Made by a program: the position numbers and the translations under genes. The notes below the pieces were generated by a model. It was not told where the DNA came from and made no database searches. It worked only from the letters and a program-made list of their open reading frames with translations. A stretch of 64,000 nucleotides of DNA from Henriciella sp. GTDB taxonomy: Bacteria; Pseudomonadota; Alphaproteobacteria; Caulobacterales; Hyphomonadaceae. Positions within the stretch are counted from its first letter, which is position 1; every line of letters begins with the position of its first letter. Of this stretch, positions 35,337 to 44,421 are shown piece after piece. The DNA lies in assembly GCA_030066975.1 (NCBI GenBank), contig JASJAO010000007.1:207094-271093 (forward strand), written 5' to 3'.

Positions 35337-36602
35337 ATGCTCGGGGAAGCAAAGAACAAGCTCCTTACACGTGTCGGTCCCGGCGAGCCCATGGGCAATC
35401 TACTGCGCCGGTATTGGATGCCGATCGCGGCAGAAGCCGACTATCAGGACCAAAAGGTCACACCGATCCGCCTCATGGGTGAGGACCTGGTGCTCTATCG
35501 CGACGGCAAAGGCAATCTTGGCCTGGTGGACCGCCAATGCCCGCATCGCCGCGCGGATCTCTCTTATGGCTATACCGAAGATTGCGGCCTGCGCTGCAAT
35601 TATCATGGCTGGCTGTTCGACAAAGATGGCGCCTGTCTGGAACAGCCTTATGAGGACGTTGCAGCCCCTGAGCGTAAGTTTCGCGAGAAGGTGAAAATCA
35701 AAGCCTACCCGCTTGAACGCAAAGCGGGTCTGATCTGGGCCTATATGGGCCCAATGCCAGCCCCCCTGCTCCCCGATTGGGAACCATTTAACTGGCCGAA
35801 CGGTTTCAAACAGATCGTTTTCACGACACTCCCCTGCAATTGGTTCCAGTGTCAGGAGAACTCGATTGACCCGGTGCATTTCGAATGGATGCATGCCAAT
35901 TGGGCCAAACGTCTGCGTGGCGAAGATGGCCGTGCGCCGCGTCACTTAAAGGTCGCTTTTGACGAGTTCGAACATGGCCTCGTCTACAAACGTATTCGTG
36001 AAGATACCGACGAGACCAATCCACTCTGGACCGTAGGGCGCACCGCCCTTTGGCCAAACGCCTTTTTCCTTGGGGACCACTTCGAATGGCGTGTCCCGAT
36101 TGATGATGAAAACACACTCAGTGTCACTTGGGCCTTTTTTCGTGTTCCAACCGAAGCGGAACCGTTCGAGCAGGACACTATCCCGGCCTGGGAGGCCCCG
36201 CTCATTGACGAGACCACTGGTCGCTGGATCACCAGCCATGTCATGAACCAGGATTTTGTCGCCTGGGTCGGTCAGGGCACAATCGCAGACCGCGCTCAGG
36301 AACGCCTCGGCACCAGCGACGCCGGGATTATCAAAATGCGCAAACTCTTCTTCGACGATCTTGAGAAAATCGATCGCGGCGAAGACCCTAAAGGCATCAT
36401 TAGAGATCCGGCTGAGAACCAGTCGATCAAACTGCCGGTCGCAGAACGCGACCTCCTTCTTAGAGGCGCGCCGCGCGCTGCGCTCGCCACTCATCCAATC
36501 TGGGCCAAGCACATGCAGGACTTCCCCTTTTGTGCAGGACAGCCCGAAACCGTCCGCGATGCTTTCCGAGCCGCCATTGGCGAGGTCTCAGAAGATGCCT
36601 GA
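35337..36602 (+). CDS. Rieske non-haem iron oxygenase, phthalate-dioxygenase type
   Basis: A 421-residue oxygenase component. The Rieske cluster ligands are Cys68-x-His70 and Cys87-x-x-His90 (CPHRR, CNYHGW). The mononuclear iron site is seen in NSIDPVHFEWMH. It belongs to the phthalate 4,5-dioxygenase/vanillate demethylase branch that hydroxylates or demethylates aromatics. A strong GGAGGAA site precedes the ATG. No reductase or ferredoxin gene is adjacent, so an electron donor must be encoded elsewhere. Second gene of the GH3-Rieske-MFS operon. Confidence 0.9.
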   Translation: MLGEAKNKLLTRVGPGEPMGNLLRRYWMPIAAEADYQDQKVTPIRLMGEDLVLYRDGKGNLGLVDRQCPHRRADLSYGYTEDCGLRCNYHGWLFDKDGACLEQPYEDVAAPERKFREKVKIKAYPLERKAGLIWAYMGPMPAPLLPDWEPFNWPNGFKQIVFTTLPCNWFQCQENSIDPVHFEWMHANWAKRLRGEDGRAPRHLKVAFDEFEHGLVYKRIREDTDETNPLWTVGRTALWPNAFFLGDHFEWRVPIDDENTLSVTWAFFRVPTEAEPFEQDTIPAWEAPLIDETTGRWITSHVMNQDFVAWVGQGTIADRAQERLGTSDAGIIKMRKLFFDDLEKIDRGEDPKGIIRDPAENQSIKLPVAERDLLLRGAPRAALATHPIWAKHMQDFPFCAGQPETVRDAFRAAIGEVSEDA

Positions 36603-36646
36603 CGCAGGCTCCCCAGATTTCATCTCAGCTGTAAAGGCGCTGCCGC

Positions 36647-37951
36647 ATGACCACTGACGCGATTACTGAAGACGAGAAATCCGGTTTCAGCCTTGGCCCC
36701 TGGGGTATGGTGGCACTTGGATTTGTCTGCCTGGCCTTCTGTTTCGCTGCCTCGGTTTCCGTCTTGCCGCTGCTCTACAGCCCGGTGATCGAAGAATTCG
36801 GCTGGTCGCGCACCCAGGCCACGGTCGTATTTACCTATGGCGCATTTGGCAGCATGGCGCTTTCTTTCTTTGCTGTTGGCCCGCTAATCGACAGGTTCGG
36901 GGCTAAGCCCGTCCTCATCGGCGCGATTATCGCCACCAGCGCGATGATGACAGGCTTCCTGCTCATTGACTCGTTGCCGACTTATTACTTTTTCGGCATG
37001 CTGAACAATGCATTCGCCACCGTTATCCTGCTCAGTTTGAAAGTGCTGATCTCACGTTGGTTCAATAAAAATCAGGGCCTGGCCGTTGGCGTGATGATTG
37101 CCGGGACCAGTGTTGGCGGCGCTCTGCTGCCCCTCATTGCCTATCCCTTAATTGACGCTCTGGGCTGGCGCGCCGCTTATGCCTCGCTCAGCCTCAGCGG
37201 CTGGCTCATCGCCCTCCCCCTTGTCATCTTCCTTGGCCGGGAACATCCGACAGAGCGCGAGCTTGCCGCGCAGCTCGGGACATCCAAAACCGACCCAGGC
37301 CTAATCGAGAAACTGAAAACCGCCGATATTCCGGTCACCTATACCTCACTGCTGAGCAGTCGTATCTTCTGGATCATCATGATCAGCCTGTTTCTCGCGG
37401 CGGTGATCGATATGGGCCTCTTACAACATACTGGCCTCTATCTGGAGCGCGATAAAGGCCTCGGTACAGCCGGTGCGGCACTCGGCGTGTCTGGCACGTT
37501 CGCGTTATCGATTGGTGCAAAAATCGGTGCCGGTTGGCTCTATGACCGGATTTCACTCAAGGGCATCTCGCTGACCTATTTATTCATCGGTCTGACCGCA
37601 CTCTTTGCTCTAACGATTGATGGCACGATCATGCTGATCCTGTTCATCGTGCTGCGAGGGATTGGCCATGGCGGAATTATCGCCGACAGCCCAATCCTCG
37701 CGAAACATACATGGGGCGCCAAGCCGATGAATCGCGTCCTACCCCTGCTAACAGGCACCACAACGGCAGGCTTCGCCATAGGCCCCCTAGTACTGGCCGC
37801 CATCTATGACCAATTTGGCTCGTATGAATATGGCTTCTATCTGTTCGCTGCCTTGGGTGTGCTGGCTGCGGCCATGCTCTGGCCTGTACGCCCCATGTAT
37901 CGCGACCGGGTCAAAGAAATTGAAAAGGAAGCTGCCGCCCTGAAGGTCTAA
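36647..37951 (+). CDS. Major facilitator superfamily transporter
   Basis: A 434-residue protein with about twelve membrane helices and an MFS loop motif between helices 2 and 3 (GPLIDRFGAKPVLI). It belongs to the oxalate/formate-antiporter-like or monocarboxylate branch seen near aromatic genes. It is third in the GH3-Rieske operon and overlaps the convergent GST gene by four bases. It probably imports an aromatic acid or an aglycone. Confidence 0.88.
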   Translation: MTTDAITEDEKSGFSLGPWGMVALGFVCLAFCFAASVSVLPLLYSPVIEEFGWSRTQATVVFTYGAFGSMALSFFAVGPLIDRFGAKPVLIGAIIATSAMMTGFLLIDSLPTYYFFGMLNNAFATVILLSLKVLISRWFNKNQGLAVGVMIAGTSVGGALLPLIAYPLIDALGWRAAYASLSLSGWLIALPLVIFLGREHPTERELAAQLGTSKTDPGLIEKLKTADIPVTYTSLLSSRIFWIIMISLFLAAVIDMGLLQHTGLYLERDKGLGTAGAALGVSGTFALSIGAKIGAGWLYDRISLKGISLTYLFIGLTALFALTIDGTIMLILFIVLRGIGHGGIIADSPILAKHTWGAKPMNRVLPLLTGTTTAGFAIGPLVLAAIYDQFGSYEYGFYLFAALGVLAAAMLWPVRPMYRDRVKEIEKEAAALKV

Positions 37952-38571
37952 GCTTCCGGTGCAGCCTGTGCGAACGCTTCGATAAGCTGCAAACGTGCAT
38001 CGATTTCGACCAGCTTCGGATAGGCCTCCAACGGCACTTCGAACCGGCGCGCATTAAACATTTGCGGCACGAGACAGAGATCCGCCGCGCTTAACGTCTC
38101 GCCAAAGCAATATGGCCCACCGCCAGCCCGGCGCACCTGCTGCTCCAAGCCCTCAAACCCGAGCGCAATCCAGTGTGCGTACCAGGCATTCTTCGCATCC
38201 TCGTCAACGCCTAGAACGTTCTTCAGATATTTCAACACGCGCAGATTATTCAGCGGGTGAATATCGCTCGCAATCACCTGGACCATCTCCATGACACGCG
38301 CCTCACCACGCGGGTCAACTGGGAACAGGCGCGGCTCCGGCGCCAGGTGATCCAGATACTTCAAGATCGCGATAGATTGGGACAAGGCAAACCCGTCCTC
38401 TTCAACCAAAGCCGGCGTCAGGCCAGAAGGGTTAAGCGCCAGATAGTCAGGCGAACGCTGTGCATCCTCGCGGAAATTGACCAGGACCTTCTCAACCTCG
38501 ATGCCTTTCAGATTGCAGGCAATCCGAACCCGATACGACGCCGACGAGCGCGGAAAATTGTAGAGCTTCAT
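37948..38571 (-). CDS. Zeta-class GST: maleylpyruvate/maleylacetoacetate isomerase
   Basis: A 207-residue glutathione transferase. The zeta-class active-site motif SSASYRVRIAC is at residues 9-19 and the GSH loop at LSQSIAILKYL. The family isomerises maleylpyruvate to fumarylpyruvate or maleylacetoacetate to fumarylacetoacetate. Because a gentisate dioxygenase and a fumarylpyruvate-type hydrolase are encoded 2-4 kb away, maleylpyruvate isomerase is the more likely role. Its start overlaps the RraA gene stop by four bases, making it the last gene of a four-gene minus-strand operon. Confidence 0.88.
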   Translation of the reverse strand: MKLYNFPRSSASYRVRIACNLKGIEVEKVLVNFREDAQRSPDYLALNPSGLTPALVEEDGFALSQSIAILKYLDHLAPEPRLFPVDPRGEARVMEMVQVIASDIHPLNNLRVLKYLKNVLGVDEDAKNAWYAHWIALGFEGLEQQVRRAGGGPYCFGETLSAADLCLVPQMFNARRFEVPLEAYPKLVEIDARLQLIEAFAQAAPEA

Positions 38572-39200
38572 TCGCCCTCACCCAGACCATAGATATCGAT
38601 CGTGCGTTCCCCTGCCCGCAACCTTGCGATCAGGTCGACTTCCTTCGCGTCCCGGCGCTCTGACTCCTCAAGAATGTCATCCAGACCCTCCGGCGAGAGG
38701 ACCACCAAACCATCCTGATCGCCAACCACCAGATCACCTTGGCTAATCAGGACATCCCCCAACATAAGCGGCGTCCCCAGAAAACCCTGGCCGCCTTGGT
38801 CCTTCTCCGTGCCCTGAATGCAAACCCCGGCGGAAAAAATCGGAAAGCCCTGACGAGGCAACACATCACTATCACGCACACTCCCCGTCAGCACCAGACC
38901 ACCAAGTCCTGCCGCCAGCGCCGCCTCAGTCATTACCTCTCCCCAATATCCGGCTTCTGAAAATCCGCTGGGATCAAACACTATAATATCTCCACGCGCG
39001 GCCTTATAAAGCGCACGATGGAGCCATAGATTATCACAAGCCGGACCACGTACCGGATAGGCTGGGCCGCACAATTTCATGTCTGGCGAGACCGGCTTCA
39101 AATACGATGGCAGTGCGCCAATTCGGCCAGCCGCTTCATGCAAAGTCGGTGTCGAGATTTTGCTCGCCCGCTCAATCTGAGCTTTAGTCAACTCGACCAT
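38568..39200 (-). CDS. RraA family protein (HMG/CHA aldolase-like), copy 1
   Basis: A 210-residue RraA fold protein. It carries the family motif with the Arg-Asp pair (GGLVLTGSVRDSD) and a WGE-like acid segment (YWGEVM). Metal-dependent members are 4-hydroxy-4-methyl-2-oxoglutarate or 4-carboxy-4-hydroxy-2-oxoadipate aldolases that end the meta-cleavage of protocatechuate or gallate. It is coupled to the GST gene by a four-base overlap, and the copy-2 stop lies two bases from its start. The three copies are clearly different, so they are not a recent duplication. Confidence 0.84.
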   Translation of the reverse strand: MVELTKAQIERASKISTPTLHEAAGRIGALPSYLKPVSPDMKLCGPAYPVRGPACDNLWLHRALYKAARGDIIVFDPSGFSEAGYWGEVMTEAALAAGLGGLVLTGSVRDSDVLPRQGFPIFSAGVCIQGTEKDQGGQGFLGTPLMLGDVLISQGDLVVGDQDGLVVLSPEGLDDILEESERRDAKEVDLIARLRAGERTIDIYGLGEGE

Positions 39201-39202
39201 GC

Positions 39203-39859
39203 TCAGCTGTCTCCTTTACGTTGTAGCAGGTGGTAGGCTTGCTCTTTGCGTACCTCGGCCAGGCTCTTGCCTGAAAGGACACCATCTCGAATACGCGTCT
39301 CCGCGGCATGGATTGTCTCAGCCACCTCAAGCACCTGGTCCTCAAGCGCAGCTGGAATAGCAACAACGCCATCTGCATCACCGCGCATCAGATCACCCGG
39401 CTGCACGCGCGCATCACCGATATTCACCGTCTTGCCAATACCTTCGAACTGTACCCGATCCTTGCCGGTGCGCATTGAGTAAGATCGGCTATACATCGGA
39501 TAACCCAGCTCTCGCGCCAACGCTGTGTCACGGCAAGCCCCATCAATCACCGTACCGCCAATTCCGGTTTTATTGGCGACCAGCGTCATGATATCGCCCC
39601 AAACCGTCGCATCTTCGCGTCCGCCATTATCGAGAACGCAAATGTGTCCAGCTGGCACATCATCAATAAAATCCCCCACCGTCCCAACCGGCTTGGACGC
39701 CGGGCCATAGGTCACCGTGAAAGCGCGCCCGGCGAGCTGAAAAGACGGGTCCAGGGGTTTGATGCCGAGGCACTGTCCGGCGATCTCCAGCTTGTCCAAA
39801 GCGTCACTGAGGGTAGCAACGTCAAGCTGCTTTGCGCGCCCTACATTTGCATCGCTCAT
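39203..39859 (-). CDS. RraA family protein, copy 2
   Basis: A 218-residue RraA fold protein with VWGDIMT and GGTVIDGACRDTA, matching the metal- and substrate-binding motifs of the aldolase branch. It starts two bases after copy 3 ends and is separated by two bases from copy 1, so the three are made from one message. It may be a separate aldolase, a dehydratase-like variant, or part of a mixed trimer. Confidence 0.84.
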   Translation of the reverse strand: MSDANVGRAKQLDVATLSDALDKLEIAGQCLGIKPLDPSFQLAGRAFTVTYGPASKPVGTVGDFIDDVPAGHICVLDNGGREDATVWGDIMTLVANKTGIGGTVIDGACRDTALARELGYPMYSRSYSMRTGKDRVQFEGIGKTVNIGDARVQPGDLMRGDADGVVAIPAALEDQVLEVAETIHAAETRIRDGVLSGKSLAEVRKEQAYHLLQRKGDS

Positions 39860-39861
39860 CT

Positions 39862-40533
39862 TTAGCTATCCTTTCCCGCATCCAGCATACTCTCATATTT
39901 GGCGCCCATTACTGTGCCGACCGGCACGCCCTCCAAAACTTGCGCGGTCAGCACAGCTTCTCGCGCGGCAATCGCCTCTGCGGTGTCCAGGACGCGCTGG
40001 ATCTCACCCTGCGGCACAAAAACCATCCCCGAACGATCGGCAAGCACATAATCGCCCGTCTCGACCTTGGTCTCCCCAATCGTCACGGGCCCGCCGGTTT
40101 CAGCCTCATAGATCCGGCCCCGAGCCGTGCGAGCCGTAGACCCGCGCGCATAGACGGGAAATCCAAGCCCCGCCGCTTCATCAATATCGCGGGCCGGGCC
40201 ATCAACAATCACCCCGGCTAGCCCTTTCACCCGTGCTGCATTGGATAGGATGCCGCCCCAGCCTGCTGCATCGATCCCCGTGCGCTGCTCAATCACGATC
40301 ACCTCGCCCGCCTGCGCGGTTTCAATAGCGTTTGAACAGAGATGCTTCGGCGGCATATCCGCTGGCGGCGTTCCGGCCGCCAATTTTACAGTCTGAACGC
40401 GGCCAAAAATCTTTGTCTTTACAGTCTGCGACACGATCCCGGTCACAGCAGGCGGCAAGCCCAAACGATCGCACGCGTCAGACAGCGCACAGGCGTCAAA
40501 CCGCGACAGTCTTTGCAGCGTAATTTCAGTCAT
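39862..40533 (-). CDS. RraA family protein, copy 3
   Basis: A 223-residue RraA fold protein, first gene of the minus-strand operon. It has AGVIVDGPARDID and WGGILS; the acid of the second motif seen in the other copies (WGE or WGD) is replaced by glycine here, so its metal or base chemistry may differ. It is divergent from the gentisate-dioxygenase-like gene across a region with GACGTC-type operators. Confidence 0.82.
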   Translation of the reverse strand: MTEITLQRLSRFDACALSDACDRLGLPPAVTGIVSQTVKTKIFGRVQTVKLAAGTPPADMPPKHLCSNAIETAQAGEVIVIEQRTGIDAAGWGGILSNAARVKGLAGVIVDGPARDIDEAAGLGFPVYARGSTARTARGRIYEAETGGPVTIGETKVETGDYVLADRSGMVFVPQGEIQRVLDTAEAIAAREAVLTAQVLEGVPVGTVMGAKYESMLDAGKDS

Positions 40534-40601
40534 GCCACTCTCCTCGCCGGCTCGATAACAAATCGGCTCCTACAGTGCGAGCGGCAGAATATCAATTCAT
40601 C

Positions 40602-40609
40602 AGACGTCT
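40602..40609. promoter_or_regulatory. AGAYRTCT operator between RraA and gentisate operons
   Basis: AGACGTCT, flanked by an A/T-rich arm, lies between two divergent aromatic operons. A second GACGTC core follows at 40633-40638 and a weaker CAGACATATG at about 40664-40673. The three are spaced by about 30 bases each, near three helical turns. Confidence 0.52.
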
Positions 40610-40632
40610 TTTTAATTTACATTCCGAAGTTT

Positions 40633-40638
40633 GACGTC
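40633..40638. promoter_or_regulatory. Second GACGTC core in the RraA/gentisate region
   Basis: TTGACGTCAG, with a perfect eight-base palindrome TGACGTCA, is centred 30 bases from the core at 40602. It may be a second regulator dimer site. Weaker than the first copy. Confidence 0.35.
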
Positions 40639-40697
40639 AGCCTTCTCGCAGCCTAGAATTGACAGACATATGATAAATTTTGGCCGGGGGAGAATTT

Positions 40698-41771
40698 ATG
40701 CAGGGCGAAACTGTAAATCTGTCGCCAATGACGCCATCTGCAGATCGGGTGAAGCGTCAGGCCTATTATGATCGCATCGCCAAGCACAACCTCGCGCCCC
40801 TTTGGGAGAGCCTGTCAACGCTTGTCTCAGAGAAGCCAAATACTCCAGCAGAGCCCGCTCGGTGGAGTTATGATCAAACCGTCCGCGCGCCCTTGATGGA
40901 AGCAGGTGAGTTGATTACCGCCGAAGAGGCCGAGCGCCGCGTTCTGATCCTGGAGAATCCGGGTCTGCCTGGTACGGCGTCTATCACTCATTCGCTCTAT
41001 GCCGGTGTGCAACTCGTGCTCCCCGGCGAGGTTGCACCGGCCCATCGCCATACCCAGAACGCGCTGCGCTTCGTCCTCGAAGGCAAGGGCGCCCACACGG
41101 CTGTGAATGGCGAACGCACGGCCATGTATCCCGGTGACCTTGTGATAACGCCCGCCTGGACCTGGCACGATCATGGCAACGAGACCGATACACCAATGGT
41201 CTGGCTCGACGGCCTCGATATCCCGATGGTCAGTTTCTTCGATGCAAGCTTTGCGGAGAAGTTCGATACCGCCGTTCAGGCTGAAACCCGGCCTCAAGGT
41301 GACAGCCCAGCCCGCTACGGCCGCAACCTCGCCCCGGTGGACTGGCAGCCCGAAAGCCCGGCGTCACCGATCTTCAACTACCCTTATTCCGAAACGCGCG
41401 AGACGCTCGCCACCTTCGCGACCAATGATGTCCCCGACCCCTGCCACGGCCACAAGCTGCGCTATGTGAACCCGGCAGATGGTGGCCACGTGACGCCAAC
41501 CATGGCCGCTTTTATGCAGCTTCTGCCCGTGGGCTTCAAAAGCACGCCCTATCGCTCCACCGATGCCAGTGTCGTCAGCGTCGTCGAAGGCACAGGCACC
41601 GCGATAATTGGCAATCAAACCTACACCTTCGCCCCGCGCGATATTCTGGTCGTGCCGAGTTGGACCTCCGTTACCTGGCACGCTGCCAGCGAGACCATCC
41701 TGTTCAGCTTTTCCGACCGGGCAGCTCAGACAAAACTCAATCTCTGGCGCGAAGACCGCGCTGGCCAATAA
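40698..41771 (+). CDS. Gentisate 1,2-dioxygenase-like bicupin
   Basis: About 357 residues with two cupin domains. The first carries the iron-binding histidines (APAHRHTQNALRFVLEG, then TWHDHGN); the second is VVSVVEGTGTAIIG to SWTSVTWHA. This is the pattern of gentisate and 1-hydroxy-2-naphthoate dioxygenases, which open the ring between C1 and C2 using ferrous iron. The ATG at 40698 follows GGGGGAGA; an upstream in-frame start would overlap that site. It heads the operon with a fumarylpyruvate-type hydrolase and a flavin monooxygenase, which supports gentisate as substrate. Confidence 0.9.
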   Translation: MQGETVNLSPMTPSADRVKRQAYYDRIAKHNLAPLWESLSTLVSEKPNTPAEPARWSYDQTVRAPLMEAGELITAEEAERRVLILENPGLPGTASITHSLYAGVQLVLPGEVAPAHRHTQNALRFVLEGKGAHTAVNGERTAMYPGDLVITPAWTWHDHGNETDTPMVWLDGLDIPMVSFFDASFAEKFDTAVQAETRPQGDSPARYGRNLAPVDWQPESPASPIFNYPYSETRETLATFATNDVPDPCHGHKLRYVNPADGGHVTPTMAAFMQLLPVGFKSTPYRSTDASVVSVVEGTGTAIIGNQTYTFAPRDILVVPSWTSVTWHAASETILFSFSDRAAQTKLNLWREDRAGQ

Positions 41772-41790
41772 CATCCCATAAGGACGACAT

Positions 41791-42480
41791 ATGACGATCA
41801 CTGTTTCCCAAACCACGATTCCGGTTATTGGCGCTGACCCCTTTCCGGTGCGCCGGATCTATTGCGTGGGCCGCAACTACCGCGCGCATGCGATTGAGAT
41901 GGGCTTTGATCCGGACCGCGAGCCGCCCTTCTTCTTTATGAAGCCCGCAGACGCCATCGTGCCGACAGGGTCAACCATCGCCTATCCGCCGCGCTCCGAG
42001 AATTTCCACTTCGAGATCGAACTCGTCGTGGCGATTGGCAAGGCAGCACAGAACATCTCCGTCGAGGACGCGGCTTCGGTTATTTACGGCTATGCCACCG
42101 GCCTCGACATGACCCGCCGCGATGTTCAGATGGCCGCGCGCGAAAAAGGCCGCCCCTGGGATATGGGGAAAGGCTTTGATGAAAGCGCCCCCTGCGCCCC
42201 TATCTCACGTATTGAAGACACAGGTGAAATCACAGGCGGCGCTATCTCGTTGACCGTCAATGGCGAGCCTCGCCAGGACAGCGACCTCAAGGCTCTGATC
42301 TGGAACGTCAACGAAGTCATCGCAGAATTGTCGACCTACAACACACTTGAGCCCGGTGACCTCATCTTCACCGGAACACCCGAAGGGGTTGGCCCGGTCG
42401 TGGCAGGTGACAGAATGCTCGGGAAAGTCGAGGGGCTGGCCGATCTCGAGATCACAGTAGGACCAGCTGCCAATGGCTAA
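41791..42480 (+). CDS. Fumarylpyruvate hydrolase-like FAH family protein
   Basis: A 229-residue FAH-fold enzyme. Motifs are YCVGRNYRAHA, the metal-binding EIELVVAIG and YATGLDMTRRDVQ, plus DLIFTGTPEGVGPV. The short single-domain form is typical of bacterial fumarylpyruvate hydrolases (NagK type), which split the isomerised gentisate product into fumarate and pyruvate. It lies 19 bases after the dioxygenase gene and overlaps the next gene by eight bases. Confidence 0.9.
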   Translation: MTITVSQTTIPVIGADPFPVRRIYCVGRNYRAHAIEMGFDPDREPPFFFMKPADAIVPTGSTIAYPPRSENFHFEIELVVAIGKAAQNISVEDAASVIYGYATGLDMTRRDVQMAAREKGRPWDMGKGFDESAPCAPISRIEDTGEITGGAISLTVNGEPRQDSDLKALIWNVNEVIAELSTYNTLEPGDLIFTGTPEGVGPVVAGDRMLGKVEGLADLEITVGPAANG

Positions 42481-43708
42481 GCCCAATGTCGCCATCATCG
42501 GCGGCGGGATCGTCGGTCTCGCCCTGGCCATGAACCTAAACCGCAAGGGCATTCCTGCACGCGTTTACGAAGCCGCGCCGGAAATCCTTGAACTGGGGGT
42601 TGGGATCACCCTCCTGCCGCATGCCGTGCGCGAGCTCACCGCCCTTGGCCTGCAAGATAAGCTGCGCGCGGTCTCGGTCGAGAATGAGACAAGCGCTTTT
42701 TTCAACCGCTTCGGTCAGGAAATCTTCTCTGAGCCCCGCGGCCTTAAAGCGGGCTATACCTATCCGGAGTTCGGCATTCACCGCGGTACACTCCATGCGA
42801 TTCTCTATCGCGCCGCTCAGGCCGAAATCGGCGCTGAGAACATTCTGACCGATCACAAATGCACGGGGGTCACCACCAGCGACACCAGTGCAACCGCGAG
42901 CTTCGAACACTCCTCAACAGGCGCCCCGGCCGGCACGATCGAAGCCGATCTCATCATTGCGTGCGACGGGGTCAATTCCGCTGTGCGCCACCAGTTCTAT
43001 CCGGACGAGACCGTGGCTTATGCGGGCATCAATACCTGGCGCGGTGTCACGCGCCATACGCCGATCCTCGGTGGGCGGACCTATATGCGCGTTGGCTCGA
43101 TCCGCACCGGCAAGATGGTCATCTATCCGATTACCAAGCCGGACAAAAATGGTCACCAGCTCATCAACTGGGTCGCGGAGATTCAGTCCGATACGATGGC
43201 GATGAATGACTGGAACAAGTCGGCCCGGCCCGAAGACCTGCCCGATACTTTCAATGGCTGGGTCTTTGACTGGCTGAATGTCCGCGATCTGATCGGCAAT
43301 GCTGAGACGATTTTCGAATATCCAATGGTCGACAAGGATCCGGTCGAGCGCTGGACCTTTGGCCGTGTGACGCTGGCCGGCGATGCGGCTCACCCGATGT
43401 ATCCGCGCGGCTCGAACGGCTCAGCGCAGGGTCTGATTGATGCCCGTACCCTGGCTGATGCGCTGGCCGAGACATCTGACATAGACACAGCCCTTGCCGC
43501 CTATGAGGCCGCGCGCCGCCCCGCCACCGCCAAGATCGTCGCCACCAACCGCACCAGCCCGCCCGATCTGATCAATATCCATGTCGAGGACCTGACCGGC
43601 GACAAACCGTTCGACGACCTCTCCAACTATGTCAGCCGCGAGGAACTCGCCGCCCTGTCGGATCGCTACAAGAAGATTGCCGGCTTCGCGAAAGCCGATC
43701 TGACCTAG
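42473..43708 (+). CDS. FAD-dependent aromatic monooxygenase (PhzS/salicylate-hydroxylase class)
   Basis: A 411-residue class A flavin monooxygenase with GGGIVGLALA, the DG motif in IACDGVNSAVR and the GD motif in GDAAHPMYPRGSNGSAQ. The last is close to that of PhzS-type enzymes, which hydroxylate and may decarboxylate aromatic acids with NADH. In this operon it probably makes gentisate or a similar ring-cleavage substrate from a hydroxybenzoate. It overlaps the hydrolase gene by eight bases, so they are co-translated. Confidence 0.87.
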   Translation: MAKPNVAIIGGGIVGLALAMNLNRKGIPARVYEAAPEILELGVGITLLPHAVRELTALGLQDKLRAVSVENETSAFFNRFGQEIFSEPRGLKAGYTYPEFGIHRGTLHAILYRAAQAEIGAENILTDHKCTGVTTSDTSATASFEHSSTGAPAGTIEADLIIACDGVNSAVRHQFYPDETVAYAGINTWRGVTRHTPILGGRTYMRVGSIRTGKMVIYPITKPDKNGHQLINWVAEIQSDTMAMNDWNKSARPEDLPDTFNGWVFDWLNVRDLIGNAETIFEYPMVDKDPVERWTFGRVTLAGDAAHPMYPRGSNGSAQGLIDARTLADALAETSDIDTALAAYEAARRPATAKIVATNRTSPPDLINIHVEDLTGDKPFDDLSNYVSREELAALSDRYKKIAGFAKADLT

Positions 43709-43834
43709 GGGCCGCCTTTGGCTGGTGCCCGGCTGCAAGGCAATCCCGGTCTGGACATCAAAGGCCCCACCCGGCACTATTTCTCACATAATAACTGGGG
43801 AGTCGGACAAATTACTGAGCGCATTTATGAACCT

Positions 43835-44272
43835 ATGACCAAAGCTGAGGTGGTCGCAGCGCAACGGGCTTGGGCAAAATATGTCACAGAGCGTGACGTC
43901 GATAACCTCCTTGATCTCTACGATTTCGGCGCGCCGGACGAACCGCTGCTCTTCAAGCCCACCCTGGCCGACGTCATTCGCCTCGATCGCGCGGGTACGA
44001 AGTCCTACTTTGTCGGCGGCGACCCGAACTATCCGAACGACCATGGCTTTCTCAATCGCGGCTGGACACGGGTGGAGTTTCAAAGTGCGGCGGGGCCCGT
44101 ACTGAAAGCGGGCGGGCTCGGCTATAAGGATATGGGCCACTACACCTTCATAGACGGAGACGGCAACGCGACCCGCGCCGACTATACGTTCGCCTATCAC
44201 AAGCTCGACGGGCGGGTGCTGATCTCACTGCATCACTCCTCGCTGACCTGGTTCCCGCCGGTGGAAGAGTGA
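43835..44272 (+). CDS. CaMKII-association-domain protein, iota-carbonic-anhydrase-like, cytoplasmic
   Basis: About 145 residues of an NTF2-like fold. It carries LLFKPTL, SYFVGGDPNYPNDHGF and a C-terminal LHHSSLTWFPP. These match the iota-class carbonic anhydrase family, where the last motif is normally HHSSLP. There is no signal peptide. The start is unsure: the ATG at 43835 gives the complete domain; a TTG at 43718 would add 39 poorly conserved residues. It follows the flavin monooxygenase gene on the same strand. It could hydrate or bind carbon dioxide or bicarbonate, or be a non-catalytic relative. Confidence 0.72.
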   Translation: MTKAEVVAAQRAWAKYVTERDVDNLLDLYDFGAPDEPLLFKPTLADVIRLDRAGTKSYFVGGDPNYPNDHGFLNRGWTRVEFQSAAGPVLKAGGLGYKDMGHYTFIDGDGNATRADYTFAYHKLDGRVLISLHHSSLTWFPPVEE

Positions 44273-44421
44273 GCGGAGGCAACACCCCCGATCACGTCGG
44301 GACCAGCGCCTTCGCCCGCCCTGATTGAGATCAGGTCGGCAGGATATCACTGGATTTGATAGGCGGTGTGTCCGTAGCGCCGGTGTATCGACAAGCGCCG
44401 GAATGACACAGCCGAGCACCG
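44273..44421. other. Intergenic region without recognised gene
   Basis: About 150 bases with no convincing reading frame. It includes short direct and inverted pieces (GATCACGTC, GATTGAGATCAGG, CGCCGGTG, GCGCCGGAATGACAC) that look like a degenerate intergenic repeat. Function not evident. Confidence 0.3.
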
